NCBI GenBank assembly: GCA_900491605.1
Contig: UESW01004420.1
Coordinates: 255,796 to 319,795, forward strand
Reading direction: 5' to 3'
DNA from: Calamus simplicifolius
Lineage: Eukaryota; Streptophyta; Magnoliopsida; Arecales; Arecaceae
DNA length: 64,000 nt
The notes below the pieces were generated by a model, which saw only the letters and a list, made by a program, of their open reading frames with translations, did not search any database and had not been told where the DNA came from. The translations under genes and the position numbers were made by a program. Shown piece by piece: positions 10,691 to 21,949 of this stretch. Each line of letters starts with the position of its first letter. Positions within the stretch are counted from its first letter, which is position 1.

Positions 10691-11330
10691 ATTAGATGTT
10701 CCAAGTTTTGCCAAATACATTTAATTTCCAAAATTAATCTTTAAAGAAATATGGAATGAAATTTATAATTTTCCACCTAGATGTCATTGTAGTATAAAAC
10801 ATGAGCTGTACTAAGGCAAAAAAAAAAAAGAGAAAAAAGCTAATGGAGGACCCAAGTCTTTGCATAGAAACTAAGATGCCAGTCCATAAAACTAGAATTA
10901 TTCACAAGTCATGCTTGCACCATAAATTATTTTAGATGCTTCAATTATTAGTAGCCATTAATAATGTTTTAGCTTATCTTAAAATGAGGATGCCAATGCC
11001 TCTCATTGCCCCTTCTCCCTATACTTACGATCCTTTGCTCACTTTTGCGACCATGTAAGCTTGCCTCGCATCCCTAAGTTAACATATGGTGTAAACACAG
11101 TGTTTGGGATAGAGTAGGAAGTAAAACACTAGCAACAAGTAAAACTTAACCCAAATGATTATGGTTTGCAAAATCAATACTAACATAACCTTGAAGAACT
11201 CCATCATCAAAGTTCACCTTCAAAAAATCTAACTATTGCAGATAATAAGAAAAGGATTTAAATTGTATCAAATCAAATCAGTAGTGTATAATTAAAAAAA
11301 AGATTCAAATCTACACTGATTGTATAGTTA
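10691..11330. other. Intergenic DNA, no gene seen
   Basis: AT-rich with an A run near 10820-10840. No coding, promoter or repeat structure that I can support. Confidence 0.5.
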
Positions 11331-11807
11331 TTATTGACCTCATATTGATTTTGATGATCACAAAACAATTAAGCATGATACTAATGATCTTGTAGTTAAG
11401 TTAAACAAATTTCAGGTGAATCATCAAGATAATGTTACTCCAAATTGGATTACTCTACAAATCAAAAGAAAGGTATTACAAAGGTAAAATGAAGGTAATG
11501 TGATTGTATTTTTGCAAGTCCAATATTTTTGAAAAGGACAAATGAATTTTCAAATGGACTTTTGCTTCAAAGGTATCACAAAATATTTGTTTTATAAATG
11601 ACAAACTACCTTTGCATGAACTATTATATTGTTTCTTATAGCATGAAAAACATTTTCAAATGAACCAATGGATTTGTATTCCAAATGTTTTTCCTCAAGC
11701 CCAAATGTTTTATCATGGTTCTTCAATGTTTGATCATTCATTTCTCAAATGACTAAATCTATATTTGATAATTTATAATGTAAAAATTGTTTCTCAAAGC
11801 ATTGCAT

Positions 11808-11960
11808 GACAATCCTGTAAATCCCACTAAATGCAGTCATGGCATTTCTGTAAATCTTACTAAAGGCTGTCAGTGGCATTTCTGTAAATCTCATTGAAGG
11901 CTGTCAGTGGCATTCCTGTAAATCCCATTGAAAGCTGTTAATGACATTTCTGTAGATTTC
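11808..11960. repeat. Tandem repeat of about 35 bp in left LTR
   Basis: Four or five copies of a unit containing ggcatttctgtaaatc and aaggctgtcagt, with small substitutions. Not coding. Confidence 0.8.
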
Positions 11961-11984
11961 AAAACCGTGTGGATTTGTGAAACA

Positions 11985-12370
11985 GTCAACCGGTTAGCTA
12001 GCTTGGCCTTCTTCTTAGCTAGCTGAGTTCCCTCTCTAGTTAGCTACTTTACTCTTATCTTGTTAGCTAACTGGTTAGCTAGCTTTCCTCCCTTCTTAGC
12101 TAGCTGGATAGATTTCTTAGCTAACTACTTTTCTCCGTTACTGTGTTGGCCGAACCATGCTTATTTTTAGCTAACTGGGAAGCTAGCTAATTGCCTTTGG
12201 GAGCTAACTACTTTTCATTGTTAGCTAACTATTTTTTACAGGTTCCACTAAGCCGTGAGACTTTTTTGGTTAGTTAGCTAGATAGCTAACTACCTTACCT
12301 TTTGTGGCTGATACCTTTCCCTATTTGCCGTGAGATTTCAAATTAGCTAGCTGCTTAGCTAGCTTATGGA
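11985..12370. repeat. Clustered TTAGCTAGC / TTAGCTAAC palindromes
   Basis: More than a dozen copies of TTAGCTAG, TTAGCTAA and GCTAGCTAGC, spaced irregularly and read equally on both strands. They sit upstream of the CT-rich and leader part of the LTR. In the right LTR the corresponding position is filled by a different motif family. Confidence 0.8.
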
Positions 12371-13072
12371 TTTTATACTTCATCTTGTCCGAGCGTCTTC
12401 AAGATTGCCAACTACCTGGAATTAACTCCAGTCAGCTACCTCTTTGTTATTTGAACGTGCTCTCTCTCTCTCACTCTCTATCTTCTTTAATTAATTTCTA
12501 TTTTCAGCTATACTAACTTTTGATCTCTTGGATTATAGCAGAGATCTTCCTTCCTCAAATGGATTCAATGCATTCAATGCTCAAGGGAAACATTTATATT
12601 TTCTTCCCGTTTTACTTTCCATTTATTCCAATTGAGTCTAACATATATTTTTTTTATGTTGGAATGCTTTAAATAGCTGAGATTAGAAGAAGATGATGAG
12701 GATTGAAAAGAGATGAAATAGAGGAGAAAATCATATTAAAAAATCGTGTGAGAATCTTATTGAAAATCCTTGTGAGAAGTTAGTGTTGAGCTTTCATTTG
12801 TGAATCATTACAAGAGTTATTGGAGTGTTGATTCAAGTGGTTGATTACATTTAAAGAAGAGATCCAGTGCATTCAAGAGCTTACAAAGAGGAGTTTCAAA
12901 TTTATTGAAGGCATCATCCAAAGCTCCAACAACCACAAGAAGGCTTCGTTCATTCCTCAAAGCTTCATCCCAAAGAAGAAGCTGAAAGCTCCGAATCTGT
13001 AAAGTGATCTTACATTTTTTTTATTTGCTCATTTTAGGAGCTTCTTGTACTTAAACCTTGATATTTTATTGT

Positions 13073-13285
13073 AAGGCTTCCTTGTGCCATAACAAGAGGA
13101 CTAGCCGGGTAAGGCTAGGGGTTGGCTTTCTTGTACCATGAAATAAGAGGACTAGCCGGGTAAGGCTAGGGGTTGGCTTCCTTGTGCCGTGAAATAAGAG
13201 GACTAGCTGGGAAAGGCTAGAGGTTTGGCTGCCTTGTACCATATAAATAAGAGGGCTAGCCGGGGAAGGCTAGAGGTTGTAATCG
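13073..13285. repeat. Tandem repeat of about 54 bp near the LTR 3' end
   Basis: Four copies of a unit containing agaggactagccgggtaagg and ctaggggttggcttccttg. The core CTAGCC..GGCTAG is palindromic. The right LTR has a single related copy near 27780-27815, so the expansion is specific to this LTR. Confidence 0.85.
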
Positions 13286-13531
13286 TTGTGATACGATTTG
13301 AGTAAAATTCTCAAAGGATTTTTGGGGAATGGATGTAGGTGCTGGGTTTAGCACCGAACCACTATAAACTCTCTTGTGTTTGTGATTGCTTGCATAATTT
13401 ATGTGATATTATTGTGTTCACTTCACTACACCACTGCCGATTAAATTTTGATTTGTGATAAGCACATATCTGCGCAATTATTTTTAAAATATCCAATTCA
13501 CCCCCTTCTTGGTTGCTACATCTGGGCAATA

Positions 13532-14145
13532 GAGGTATGATATGATCTTTGTTATATTTGACTGCAATAGGCCAGATATATTATTCAGTGTTTGCATGTA
13601 TGCTAGATATCAAGCTAACCCTAAGAAACCTCATTTATTAGTTATTAAAAGAATCTTTAAGTATTTGAGTGGTACAATAAACTTAGGCTTATGGTATGAT
13701 AAACAATCTAGCATCGACTTAATAGGATATACTAATTCAAACTTTGCAGGTTGTAAATTAGATAGGAAATCAACTAGTAAAAATTGTCAATTTCTAGGTA
13801 TTAATTTAATCTCACAATTTAGCAAGAAACAAACTTCAGTGGCATTGTCCACAGCTGAGGCTGAGTACATTATAGCTAAAAGTTATTGTGCTCAAATCTT
13901 ATGGATTAAATAATAACTAGAGGATTATGACATTAAACTTAAAGACATTCCAATAAAATGTGATAACATTAGTGCTATCAATCTAACTAAGAATCCTATT
14001 CAACATTTTAGAAAAAATACATAGATTAGACACCATTTATTAAAGATCATGTTAATAATGGTGATGTTTTGCTTGAGCATGTGTGTACTAATTTGCAGCT
14101 TGCGAATATTTCACAAAACCTCTGACAGTCAAAATTTTTTAAATT
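13532..14145 (+). pseudogene. Copia reverse transcriptase end and RNase H remnant
   Basis: The RT C-terminal segment and the RNase H of a Ty1/Copia polyprotein. Recognisable motifs in order are NRPDILFSVCMYARYQANP, IFKYLSGTINLGLWY, SNFAGCKLDRKSTS, VALSTAEAEYI, then SAINLTKNPIQHF and a tail resembling LANIFTKPL. A frameshift near 13555 and an in-frame stop at 13911 break it. The homology begins exactly at the end of the LTR, so the upstream gag, protease, integrase and RT palm have been deleted. Confidence 0.85.
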
Positions 14146-14364
14146 AGAAAGGAGCTTGGTATGCTTGATCCTACAATCTAGTGAATTGTTATGATTGTTC
14201 AATTTTTATATTCTCTTGTGTTTATTATCTTTGCTTAAAATTTATGTCATATGAATAACCACTGCTTAATCTTCATGTCACTTATTTTTAAGATTTTTCT
14301 TGGATCAATTTTGAATTGTTTCAATCGATCTTTCAATGAATGAAATTCATCTTTGCATTCCCCA

Positions 14365-14545
14365 TTAGATAACCCCCTGGCCATCCAGTTTTGGATTTTT
14401 GGCCATCCACTTTTAAAAATGAATGACCAAATACTCAAAACCGGTCATCCAACTTTAGTACTGGATGACCGGATCCCACTTATTGGATGCCCAGTTTTTC
14501 ATCTATGGACATCTAACTCTTGGATTCTTTGGCCGGTTAGATATA
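14365..14545. repeat. Internal CATCCA / GGATGACCGG motif cluster of Copia C
   Basis: Six or seven copies of ggCCATCCAgttttgg or its complement tGGATGACCGG lie between the RNase H end and the env-like ATG at 14658. The same words recur in the right LTR at 17420-18040. An AGATATATGG TATA-like stretch (14538-14547) and a pyrimidine-rich leader follow before the ATG. Confidence 0.7.
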
Positions 14546-14657
14546 TGGTCGTTTGCTCTCTTTCCTCATCTCCTCTTCCAAGCCATGAGTCACCACTTTA
14601 AGCTTTTCCCCTTCTTCATTCAATTCCAATCTTCTTGCTCTTAAAAGCTCTTGGATC

Positions 14658-16240
14658 ATGGCACCCAAAATGAGAATTGGATGTGGTGCATCTTCTTCCC
14701 GAGGTGTGTGCTCTCCCTCTAACCCTTCAAGTTTTCAGTCCATGATTAGGAGATCGTAACTTTGGTAAAATAGTTGATTTTAATTTTCTAGCTACGAAAA
14801 ACTTTAAACTCGGTGATTTGTTGATATTTCAAGGTTAAGAGTTCTTGCTTAAAACAAACCTTCCTATTTATCCCGATCTTGTCAAAATTTTCTACCATAA
14901 TATTAGTTTGGTGATGGTAGTGTATCTTCAATTGTTAAAGATTTAGAATTGATTTAATGAAGATACATTAGGAAAATTCTGAATATTTCTGCTAATGGTG
15001 ATTTTGAAGACTTTGAAAGCAAAAAGTATAAAATGAAAATTATTCTGGTAATGAGGATGCTTCCAATATTGATCAGATTTTGCTAAAGATTTGAATATAG
15101 AAATGAGGCTACTGCACAATATAATTTCTTGATGTCTTACTCTTAGAAGTGGCAATTTTGATTATGTGAATAATTGAGACTTAGATATCATATATCATAT
15201 AGTGAACAAATTTTTCTTTGAACCTACCTAGCTTAATGCTCCGTGTTATGAGAGAAGCAATAGCTAGACCTAGAGCAGCCCTACCCTATACTTCTCACCA
15301 ATGTTTTTATACATTTTGAAGTTAAAGTTAAAGGTGAGAATATCTATAACCTTAGCCATACTGATGTCTACAATGAGTGTACCTTGATTCGTATGGGGAT
15401 ACTAAGGTAGATGCCAATTGACAAGGAACAAAGGGAAGGTGCAAGACCCTTCTGCACCTATTTAGGGGGAGGGACCTTCTATGCTTCATGATTTTTCTTC
15501 TGGACCTCAAGATTTTCCTACTTCATCTCATGGTTTTGTTGACCCCTCTACTAATTATTCTAATATGTTTGAAGTAAACAATCTTATGACTATTGACCCC
15601 AATCCTTCCATTAATAACAATCCTTCCTTTGACAATAATCCTTCTGCTGATCCAAATCCACCAATGATCCACCACCTGTTCAGAATCTGTTCCAACCAAG
15701 TCGTCCTATTGTCTCCAAGATGGACCCAGATGATATAGATACTTTGGTAAAGAGGATTTCTGATGTTGTTTCCATTGGAGGATCAAGGACCAGTTCATCT
15801 TCTTATTCTTCTGATACATCCATTGTCTCTCCATGTATACTTTCCTGAATGAAATTAAATTAAGTTATGCGATTTACAGCATAATGTCAGTATAATTAAG
15901 GGAAAAGCATCCAATTATGGTGAGATGGTCGATATTACAAAAATCTTTGTTGAAATTTTCAAGTTGAGAAATGATATGAATTCCCTGTTGGATAGTGCTG
16001 GTGTGGCAAGCATTGAGATTGCTACTTTTCGTGTCTGAACTAAAAAAGCTCAATCTGCCTTGCTAGTCTTTCAAAGATTATTTCTGAATGCCACAACATG
16101 TCAGATAATGCAGGGTTTCGTCTCTCAGCTGTCTCTGTAGGAGGAAGATCATCTTCATCGACCTGCCCCTCATCTAGCTTCATCTCATCTTTCTAGACGT
16201 GGTCATGTATCCTCTTTTTCTTCTCGATTTGAAGTTATTG
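14658..16240 (+). pseudogene. Env-like third ORF of Sirevirus-type Copia, decayed
   Basis: ATG at 14658 (MAPKMRIGCGASSSRG). Downstream the words VDFNFLATKNF and LPIYPDLVKIFYHNISL match VDFDFFNAEGF and VPTYPALVKEFYLNLS of the better-kept copy at 51389-52757. A proline/asparagine-rich segment at 15481-15738 and a helical C-terminal remnant at about 15920-16160 follow. Many stops and frameshifts. Sireviruses are known for an extra ORF after RNase H (env-like or plant-specific domain); this is the same type. Function unknown. Confidence 0.65.
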
Positions 16241-16927
16241 ATTAATGTTATGTTGCTTTGCACATGTGTTTATGCTTAATTTTATTGTTGGCTTGTATGA
16301 TTTTTGCTTACTATTAAGGACCAATATTTTCATTGGCTTGTACATTATTAATGATTGGATTGTTCTTTATAATTTGTTCTTTATATATCTACTTGATGTT
16401 GAAAACTTTATGCTTATCTTTATTTTGTTATAGTTATTTCATTCCTTGAAGGAAATATATATAGGGAAAAATGCATATCCTTTCATCTTCTTTTTGATTG
16501 ATGACAAAAAGGGGAAGAAATAGGCACGCATGCATTGGGTTCACAATCATTGTTTTTCTTTCCTTCACATTTTTTTAAGTGGTATCAAATGAAACACATG
16601 CATTCTGATTTTTTTAATTTTTGTTGGAGAAATGGAATACATACAATGTTTTGAAAAATAGAAATGCATACACACTATACCTATGATTTTACTTTGGAAA
16701 GAATTTGAAACATATGCTCTATTTTTGAAAATTTCAATGTTTCAAAACCAAAGGGGGAATTATGCATTGTATCCATTGAATATTATAGCTTTTATACTTT
16801 TGAAAATCAGAGTTTCGGCACATTACACCAGATTTTGGCACGCATTGTCTCATACTTCAAATTCCAAAGAATGCTTTAATTTGAAACTCTCTATCTCTTG
16901 TTGAATACTTCATGGTTTTGTTATCAT

Positions 16928-16941
16928 AAAAAGAAAGAGAT
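16928..16941 (+). promoter_or_regulatory. Polypurine tract before right LTR of Copia C
   Basis: AAAAAGAAAGAGAT directly precedes the TG of the right LTR at 16942. It is the expected plus-strand primer site. Confidence 0.65.
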
Positions 16942-18052
16942 TGTTTGATCTCTTATTAATTTTGATGAACATAAAATAATTAAGTATTGTACTAATATCA
17001 TCTTTGTCAAGACTAATTAATTTTAGGTTATTCATCATGAAAGAAAATACTTGCTTCAAGATAAGGTATAGTTCGAATTAAATGAAAGGTATTGTAGGTA
17101 ATGTATCTATGTGCTTTCCAAATTAAATTATTTTCAAAAGGTCTGTAGTGATTAAACTATTTTCAAAGAACTTGGATTTCGTGACCACTAATGTTTTTCA
17201 TGTGTTTTATGTATACTTATTTGTTGGATAGTTTACTTGCCAAAATTTTTTTCAAGTTTAATTATATTTGCATTGTCTTGAACTGGATTTAATTATTTTA
17301 TAAATTATTCATGCAAACTCCGCAATTAAATCTTTATTTTATAAAGCTTTTACTTAGCTTCCATGTATCGTGAATATTTTTCTTGGAGCTGAATGAGAAC
17401 TAAAAATATTTTCAAGTATTTATTGGATGACCGATTTTGAGTGTTAGCCATCCAAGTTTGTTTGCCATTCATTTTTCTCCTGGCATTGGTTTTTTGGATT
17501 CAAAGTTGGATGATCGGAATGTTGAGTTGGGCGATCGGATTTGTGAGGCCCTCTGTTTCTCTTTTCCTGGTAATTCATGAACTAAATGTTGGCCGATCGG
17601 ATGTGATTGATCAGGCGATTGGATTTAAAAGTCCTTCGGTTTCTCATAGGCACTGTCTTGGCCTCAAAATGTTGGGCGACCAGGTGCTTAGGCTGGATGT
17701 CTAATTTTCCATGGCTTTCAATTTTCTTTTTGCTGGCTTCACAGTGACTTGGGATTGGGCGACTGGGAGCCTGTGCTGGCCGATCAATTTTCCATGTCTT
17801 TTCGTTTCTCTTGTGCTGGCTCCATTGTGATTTTAAAGCCTAGACGACCGGGACTTGGTGTTGGAAGATCGGACCCATGCGTTGGGCCTCCGATCTTTCC
17901 ATTTGGCCGACTGAATTTCTTTGTTCCTCGGTTTGTTGCTTCCTGGCATTCCACGTGACCTGAGATAGGAAGACCAGGACTTAGTGTTAGAAGACTGGAC
18001 CCAAATGCTGGACTTTCGATTTTCCCTCTTGGGCGTTGACTTCAAAAGCTAG
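16942..18052 (+). repeat. Right LTR of Copia C, part 1 (before the CACTA insertion)
   Basis: Starts TGTTTGATCTC after the polypurine tract. It contains a cluster of GGATGACCG, GCCATCC and GGGCGATCGG words from about 17420 to 18040. It is interrupted at 18053 by the CACTA element; the last three bases, TAG, are duplicated at 27143-27145. Confidence 0.85.
17420..18040. repeat. Motif cluster in U3 of right LTR of Copia C
   Basis: At least ten degenerate copies of the GGATGACCG / GGGCGATCGG / CCATCC family. It shares its words with the internal cluster at 14365-14545 and continues on the far side of the CACTA element (27150-27280). A TATA box follows at 27342. Confidence 0.7.
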
Positions 18053-18735
18053 CACTATAAGAAAAATCTTGAAATAGCAACACAAATTAGCGACGCATCA
18101 TTGTGTTACTAAATTGCGATCATATTGCGATACCGCCACGATAACAAAAAATTACGATGCAGTTAGCGACGCATTCGCGACTCAATAAACCAGATAATCA
18201 TAAAATTAAATTTTTAATTTAGCGATGCAAGTAATGCGTCGCAATATTTTAAATTTAATTTTATAAACATAATTATGAAATAAAAATATTGCGACGCAAC
18301 AGCGCGTCGCAAAGTTTTTAAAAAAATTAATTATGTTAAATAGCGACGCAATAAACTAGATACTTAAAAAAATAGTTTTTAATTAACGACGCAGGCATTG
18401 CGTCGCATTATTAAAAAAAATTAATTTTATAAAATATAATTATGAACAAATATTGCGATGCAATTCAGTGCGTCGCAATATTTTTTTTAAAAATTAATTA
18501 TATTAAATAGCGCTCAATAGCGACGCAATAAAACAGAAAATTCATAAAATATTTTTTTATTTAGCGACACCAGTATTGTGTCGTAATTTTTTAAAAAAAT
18601 AATTTTTTTTAAAAATTAAAAATATTATGAAATAAAAATATTACGACGATTTCGGTGCATCACAATATTTTTTAAAAAATTAATTATGTTAAATAGCGAC
18701 ACTTAGCGACGTAATAAATCAAAAAATTAAATAAA
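18053..18735. repeat. Left subterminal repeats of the CACTA element
   Basis: Dozens of direct and inverted copies of TAGCGACGCAA / TTGCGTCGC separated by short A/T-rich spacers. In En/Spm the subterminal motif arrays bind the element-coded TnpA-type protein and are needed for transposition; a similar role here is inference. Confidence 0.9.
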
Positions 18736-18738
18736 TAA

Positions 18739-20604
18739 ATCGCAACCGTCTGATCGTCACCGATCGGATCGATCGCAACGGTCCGAGATTGATCCTCGCC
18801 GATCGGGATCACGGCTTGGGTCGATCGCAACCGTTGGATCGTCGCCTATTGATGGATCGCAATGGTCTGAGATCGATCAGGGCTTGGATTGATCGCAACC
18901 GTCGGATCGTCGCTGATTGGATAATAGCAACAGTCCGAGATCGATCATCGCCGATCGGGATCACGTCTTGGATCGATCGCAACCGTCGGATCATCGCCGA
19001 ACGGATCGATCGCAATGTCCGAGATCGATCATCGCCGATCGGGATTAGGGCTTGGATCGATCGCAACCGTCGGATCGTCGCCGATCGGATCGATCGCAAT
19101 AGTCCGAGATCGATCGTCGCCGATCGGGATCATGGCTTGGATCGATCGCAATCGTCGGATCATCGCCGAACGGATCGATTGCAATGGTCCGAGATCGATC
19201 GTCGCCGATCGAGATCAGGGCTTGGATCGATCGCAACCATCGGATCGTCGCCAATCGGATCGATCGCAACGGTCCGAGATCGATCCTCGCCGATCGGGAT
19301 CAGGGCTTGGATCGATCATAATCGTCGGATCGTCGTCGATTGGATCGATCGCAACGGTCCAAGATCGATACTCGCTGATCGAGATACGGCTTGGATTGAT
19401 CGTAACCATCGGATCATCGCCGAACGGATCGATCGCAACGGTCTAAGATCGATCGTCGCCAATCGGGATCAGGGCTTGGATCGATCGCAACCGTCGGATC
19501 GTCGCCGATCGGATGGATAGCAATAGTCCGAGATCGATCATCGCCGATCGGGATCACATCTCGGATCTATCGCAACTGTCGGATCATCACTGAACGGATC
19601 GATGGCAATGGTCCAAGATCGATCGTCGCTGATCGGGATCAGGGCTTGGATCGATCGTAACCGTCGGATCATCGCCGATTGGATCGATCGCAACGGTCCG
19701 AGCTCGATCGCGCCGATCGTGATCATGGCTTGGATCGATCGCAACCGTCGGATCATCGCCGAAGGATCGATCGCAATGGTCTAAAATCGATCGTCGTCGT
19801 TCGGGATCAGGGCTTGGATCTATCGCAACCGTCGGATCGTCGCCGAACAGATCGATCGCAACGGTCCGAGATCAATCGTCGCCGATCAGGATCAGGGCTT
19901 AGATCGATCGCAACTGTCGGATCGTCATTGATCGGATCGATAGCAACGGTCCGAGATCGATCGTCGACCATCGGGATCACGGCTTGGATCAATCGCAACC
20001 GTCAGATCGTCGCCAAATAGATCGATCGCAACGGTCCGAGATTGATCATCGCCGATCGGGATCAGGGCTTGGATCGATCGCACCCGTCGGATCATCGCCG
20101 ATCAGATCGATCGCAACGGTTCGAGATTGATCCTTACCGATCGGGATCACGTCTTGGATTGATCGCAACCATCGGATCATCACCGAACGGATCGATCGCA
20201 ACGGTCCAAGATCGATCATCGCTGATCGGGATTAGGGCTTGGATTGATCGCAACCGTCGGATCGTCACCGATCGGATCGATCGCAACGGTCCGAGATCGA
20301 TCCTCGTCGATCGGGATCATGTCTTGGATCGATCGCAACCATCGGATCGTCGCCGAACGGATTGATCGCAACTATCCAAGATCAATCGTCGCCGATCGAG
20401 ATCAGGGCTTGGATCGATCGCAACCGTCAGATCATCGCCGATCGGATCGATTGCAACAGTCCGAGATCGATCGTCGCCGATCGGGATCAGGCTTGGATCG
20501 ATCGCAACCGTCGGATCGTCACCGATCGGATCGATCATAATGGTTTGAGATCAATCGTCGCTGATCGGGATCACGGCTTGGATCGATCGTAACCGTCGGA
20601 TCGT
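18739..20604. repeat. 85-bp satellite, about 22 copies, inside the CACTA element
   Basis: Head-to-tail repeat with an 85-bp period: the word ggcttggatcgat recurs near 19049, 19134, 19219 and 19304. Each unit is a dimer of two related half-units, both starting GATCGATCGCAAC, and is extremely rich in GATC and CGATCG. Copies differ by scattered C/T and G/A changes. All frames give long Arg/Asp/Ser-rich ORFs (up to 243 codons) that simply translate the satellite and are not genes. It interrupts the left subterminal repeat zone, which resumes at 20605. Confidence 0.95.
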
Positions 20605-21721
20605 TATAAAAAATTAATTTATAACGTTGCGTTGCAAGAATTGCGTCGCAATGTTTTTTTTTAAAAAATAAATTTTATAAAAAAATTAAAAATATAACAT
20701 TGCGACATAACTTTTGCGTCACAATTATTTTTAGATAATTTATTTTTTATGAATTTATTATTAATTAAAATATTACGACGCCGTTAAATGCATGGCAAAT
20801 TAATTAAAAAATTTAATTATTTTAAATAGCGACGCAATAACCAAAAAATTAAAAAAATAAATTTTAGCGTTGTGATGCATGTATTGCGCTACAATATTTT
20901 TTTAAAAAAATTTATAAAAAATTTAAAAATAAAACATTGCGACGTAACTTCTTGCATCGCTATTATTTTTAGATAAATTAATTTTAATAAAATATTGTGA
21001 CGCAACTAAATGTGTCGCAAGGTTTTTAAAAAAAATTAATTTTGTTAAATAGCGACACATTAGCGATGCAATAAACGAAAAAAATTAAAAAAAATTAAAT
21101 TTTAACTTAGCGACGTAGTAATTGCGTCGCAAATTTTTTTTAAAAATAAACTTTATAAAAAAATTAAAAATAAAACATTGCGACGTAACTTTTTGCGTCG
21201 CAATTATTTTTAGAGAATTTAATTTTTATAAAATTTAATTATGAAATAAAAATATTGCGACGCAGTTAAATGCGTCGCAAATTAATAAAAAAATTAATTT
21301 TTTTAAATAGCGACGCAATAACTAAAAAATTAAAAAAATTAATTTTCACGTTGCGACGCATGCATTGCATCGCAATTATTTTTAAAAAAATAAATTTTAT
21401 AAAAAAATTAAAAATAAAACATTGCGACGTAACTTCGTGCGTTGCTATTATTTTTTGAGAAATTAAATTTTATCAAATTTAATTATGAAATAAAAATATT
21501 GCGATGCATTAGCGACGTATTTTCCTAGAAAATAAAAAAATATCCTGCCGGATATTGCTGCCAAAATAGCGACGTAATTATTGGCGTCGCTATTTTTCTC
21601 AGTAAATAAAAATTTTTTGTTAGCGACGGATTAGCGACGCAATGTTACGTCGCTAAGCCATGTTATATATTTTTTAAAAAATAGCGAGGGATTAGCGACG
21701 CAACATTGCGTCACTAATCCC
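20605..21721. repeat. Second block of subterminal-type repeats
   Basis: The same GCGACGCAA / TTGCGTCGC words and A/T spacers as 18053-18735. Together they make a left subterminal zone of about 3.7 kb into which the 85-bp satellite expanded. It ends in a near-perfect palindrome (21688-21703 with 21706-21721) that directly abuts the TATA box. Confidence 0.9.
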
Positions 21722-21901
21722 TATATATATGCTCTCGCGCCCGACCCCCCCCCCACGACCTCTTCTTCTTCCTCTCCCTAAACCCTAGCCGTCGTCCCCT
21801 CCTCCGGCTCCCTCCGCCCCCTCCCCCGGCGCTCATCACCCCCGGCGGCGACGCCCCCCCACCGGCGCTCATCACCCCCGGCGGCGTCCCCGAGTTCGCA
21901 A
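21722..21901 (+). promoter_or_regulatory. Promoter and non-coding first exon of the CACTA transposase gene
   Basis: TATATATA at 21723-21730 is followed by a C-rich, CTTCTTC-rich leader with the plant leader word AAACCCTAGCC and no ATG. It ends at a good splice donor (AAG then GTGAGC) at 21902. The following exons carry TNP2-type coding sequence, so this is read as that gene's 5' untranslated exon. The minus-strand ORFs here are GC-rich artefacts. Confidence 0.6.
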
Positions 21902-21949
21902 GGTGAGCCCCCACCGGCCCCTCCCCCTCTCCCCGCCCTCCCGTTTCCG

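Larger units (their letters stand above)
11331..13531 (+). repeat. Left Sirevirus-type LTR of the Copia C region
   Basis: The start (TTATTGACCTC then ATTGATTTTGATG) aligns with the right LTR start at 16942. The last about 500 bases (13030-13531) align with 27600-28044, including the shared end CTTGGTTGCTACATCTGGGC. The middle differs: here there are clustered CTAGCTAGC/TTAGCTAAC words (11985-12370), whereas the right LTR has GGATGACCGG/CATCC words. It ends directly against RT codons with no primer site, leader or gag, so about 3 to 4 kb of internal sequence is missing. Flanking pentamers do not match those of the right LTR, so the two LTRs may come from different insertions. Confidence 0.7.

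Noticed and set aside
18789..19520. 243-codon plus-strand ORF rich in Arg, Asp and Ser, with companions on both strands
   Set aside because: It is the translation of the 85-bp satellite; 85 is not a multiple of three and similar ORFs appear in all frames.
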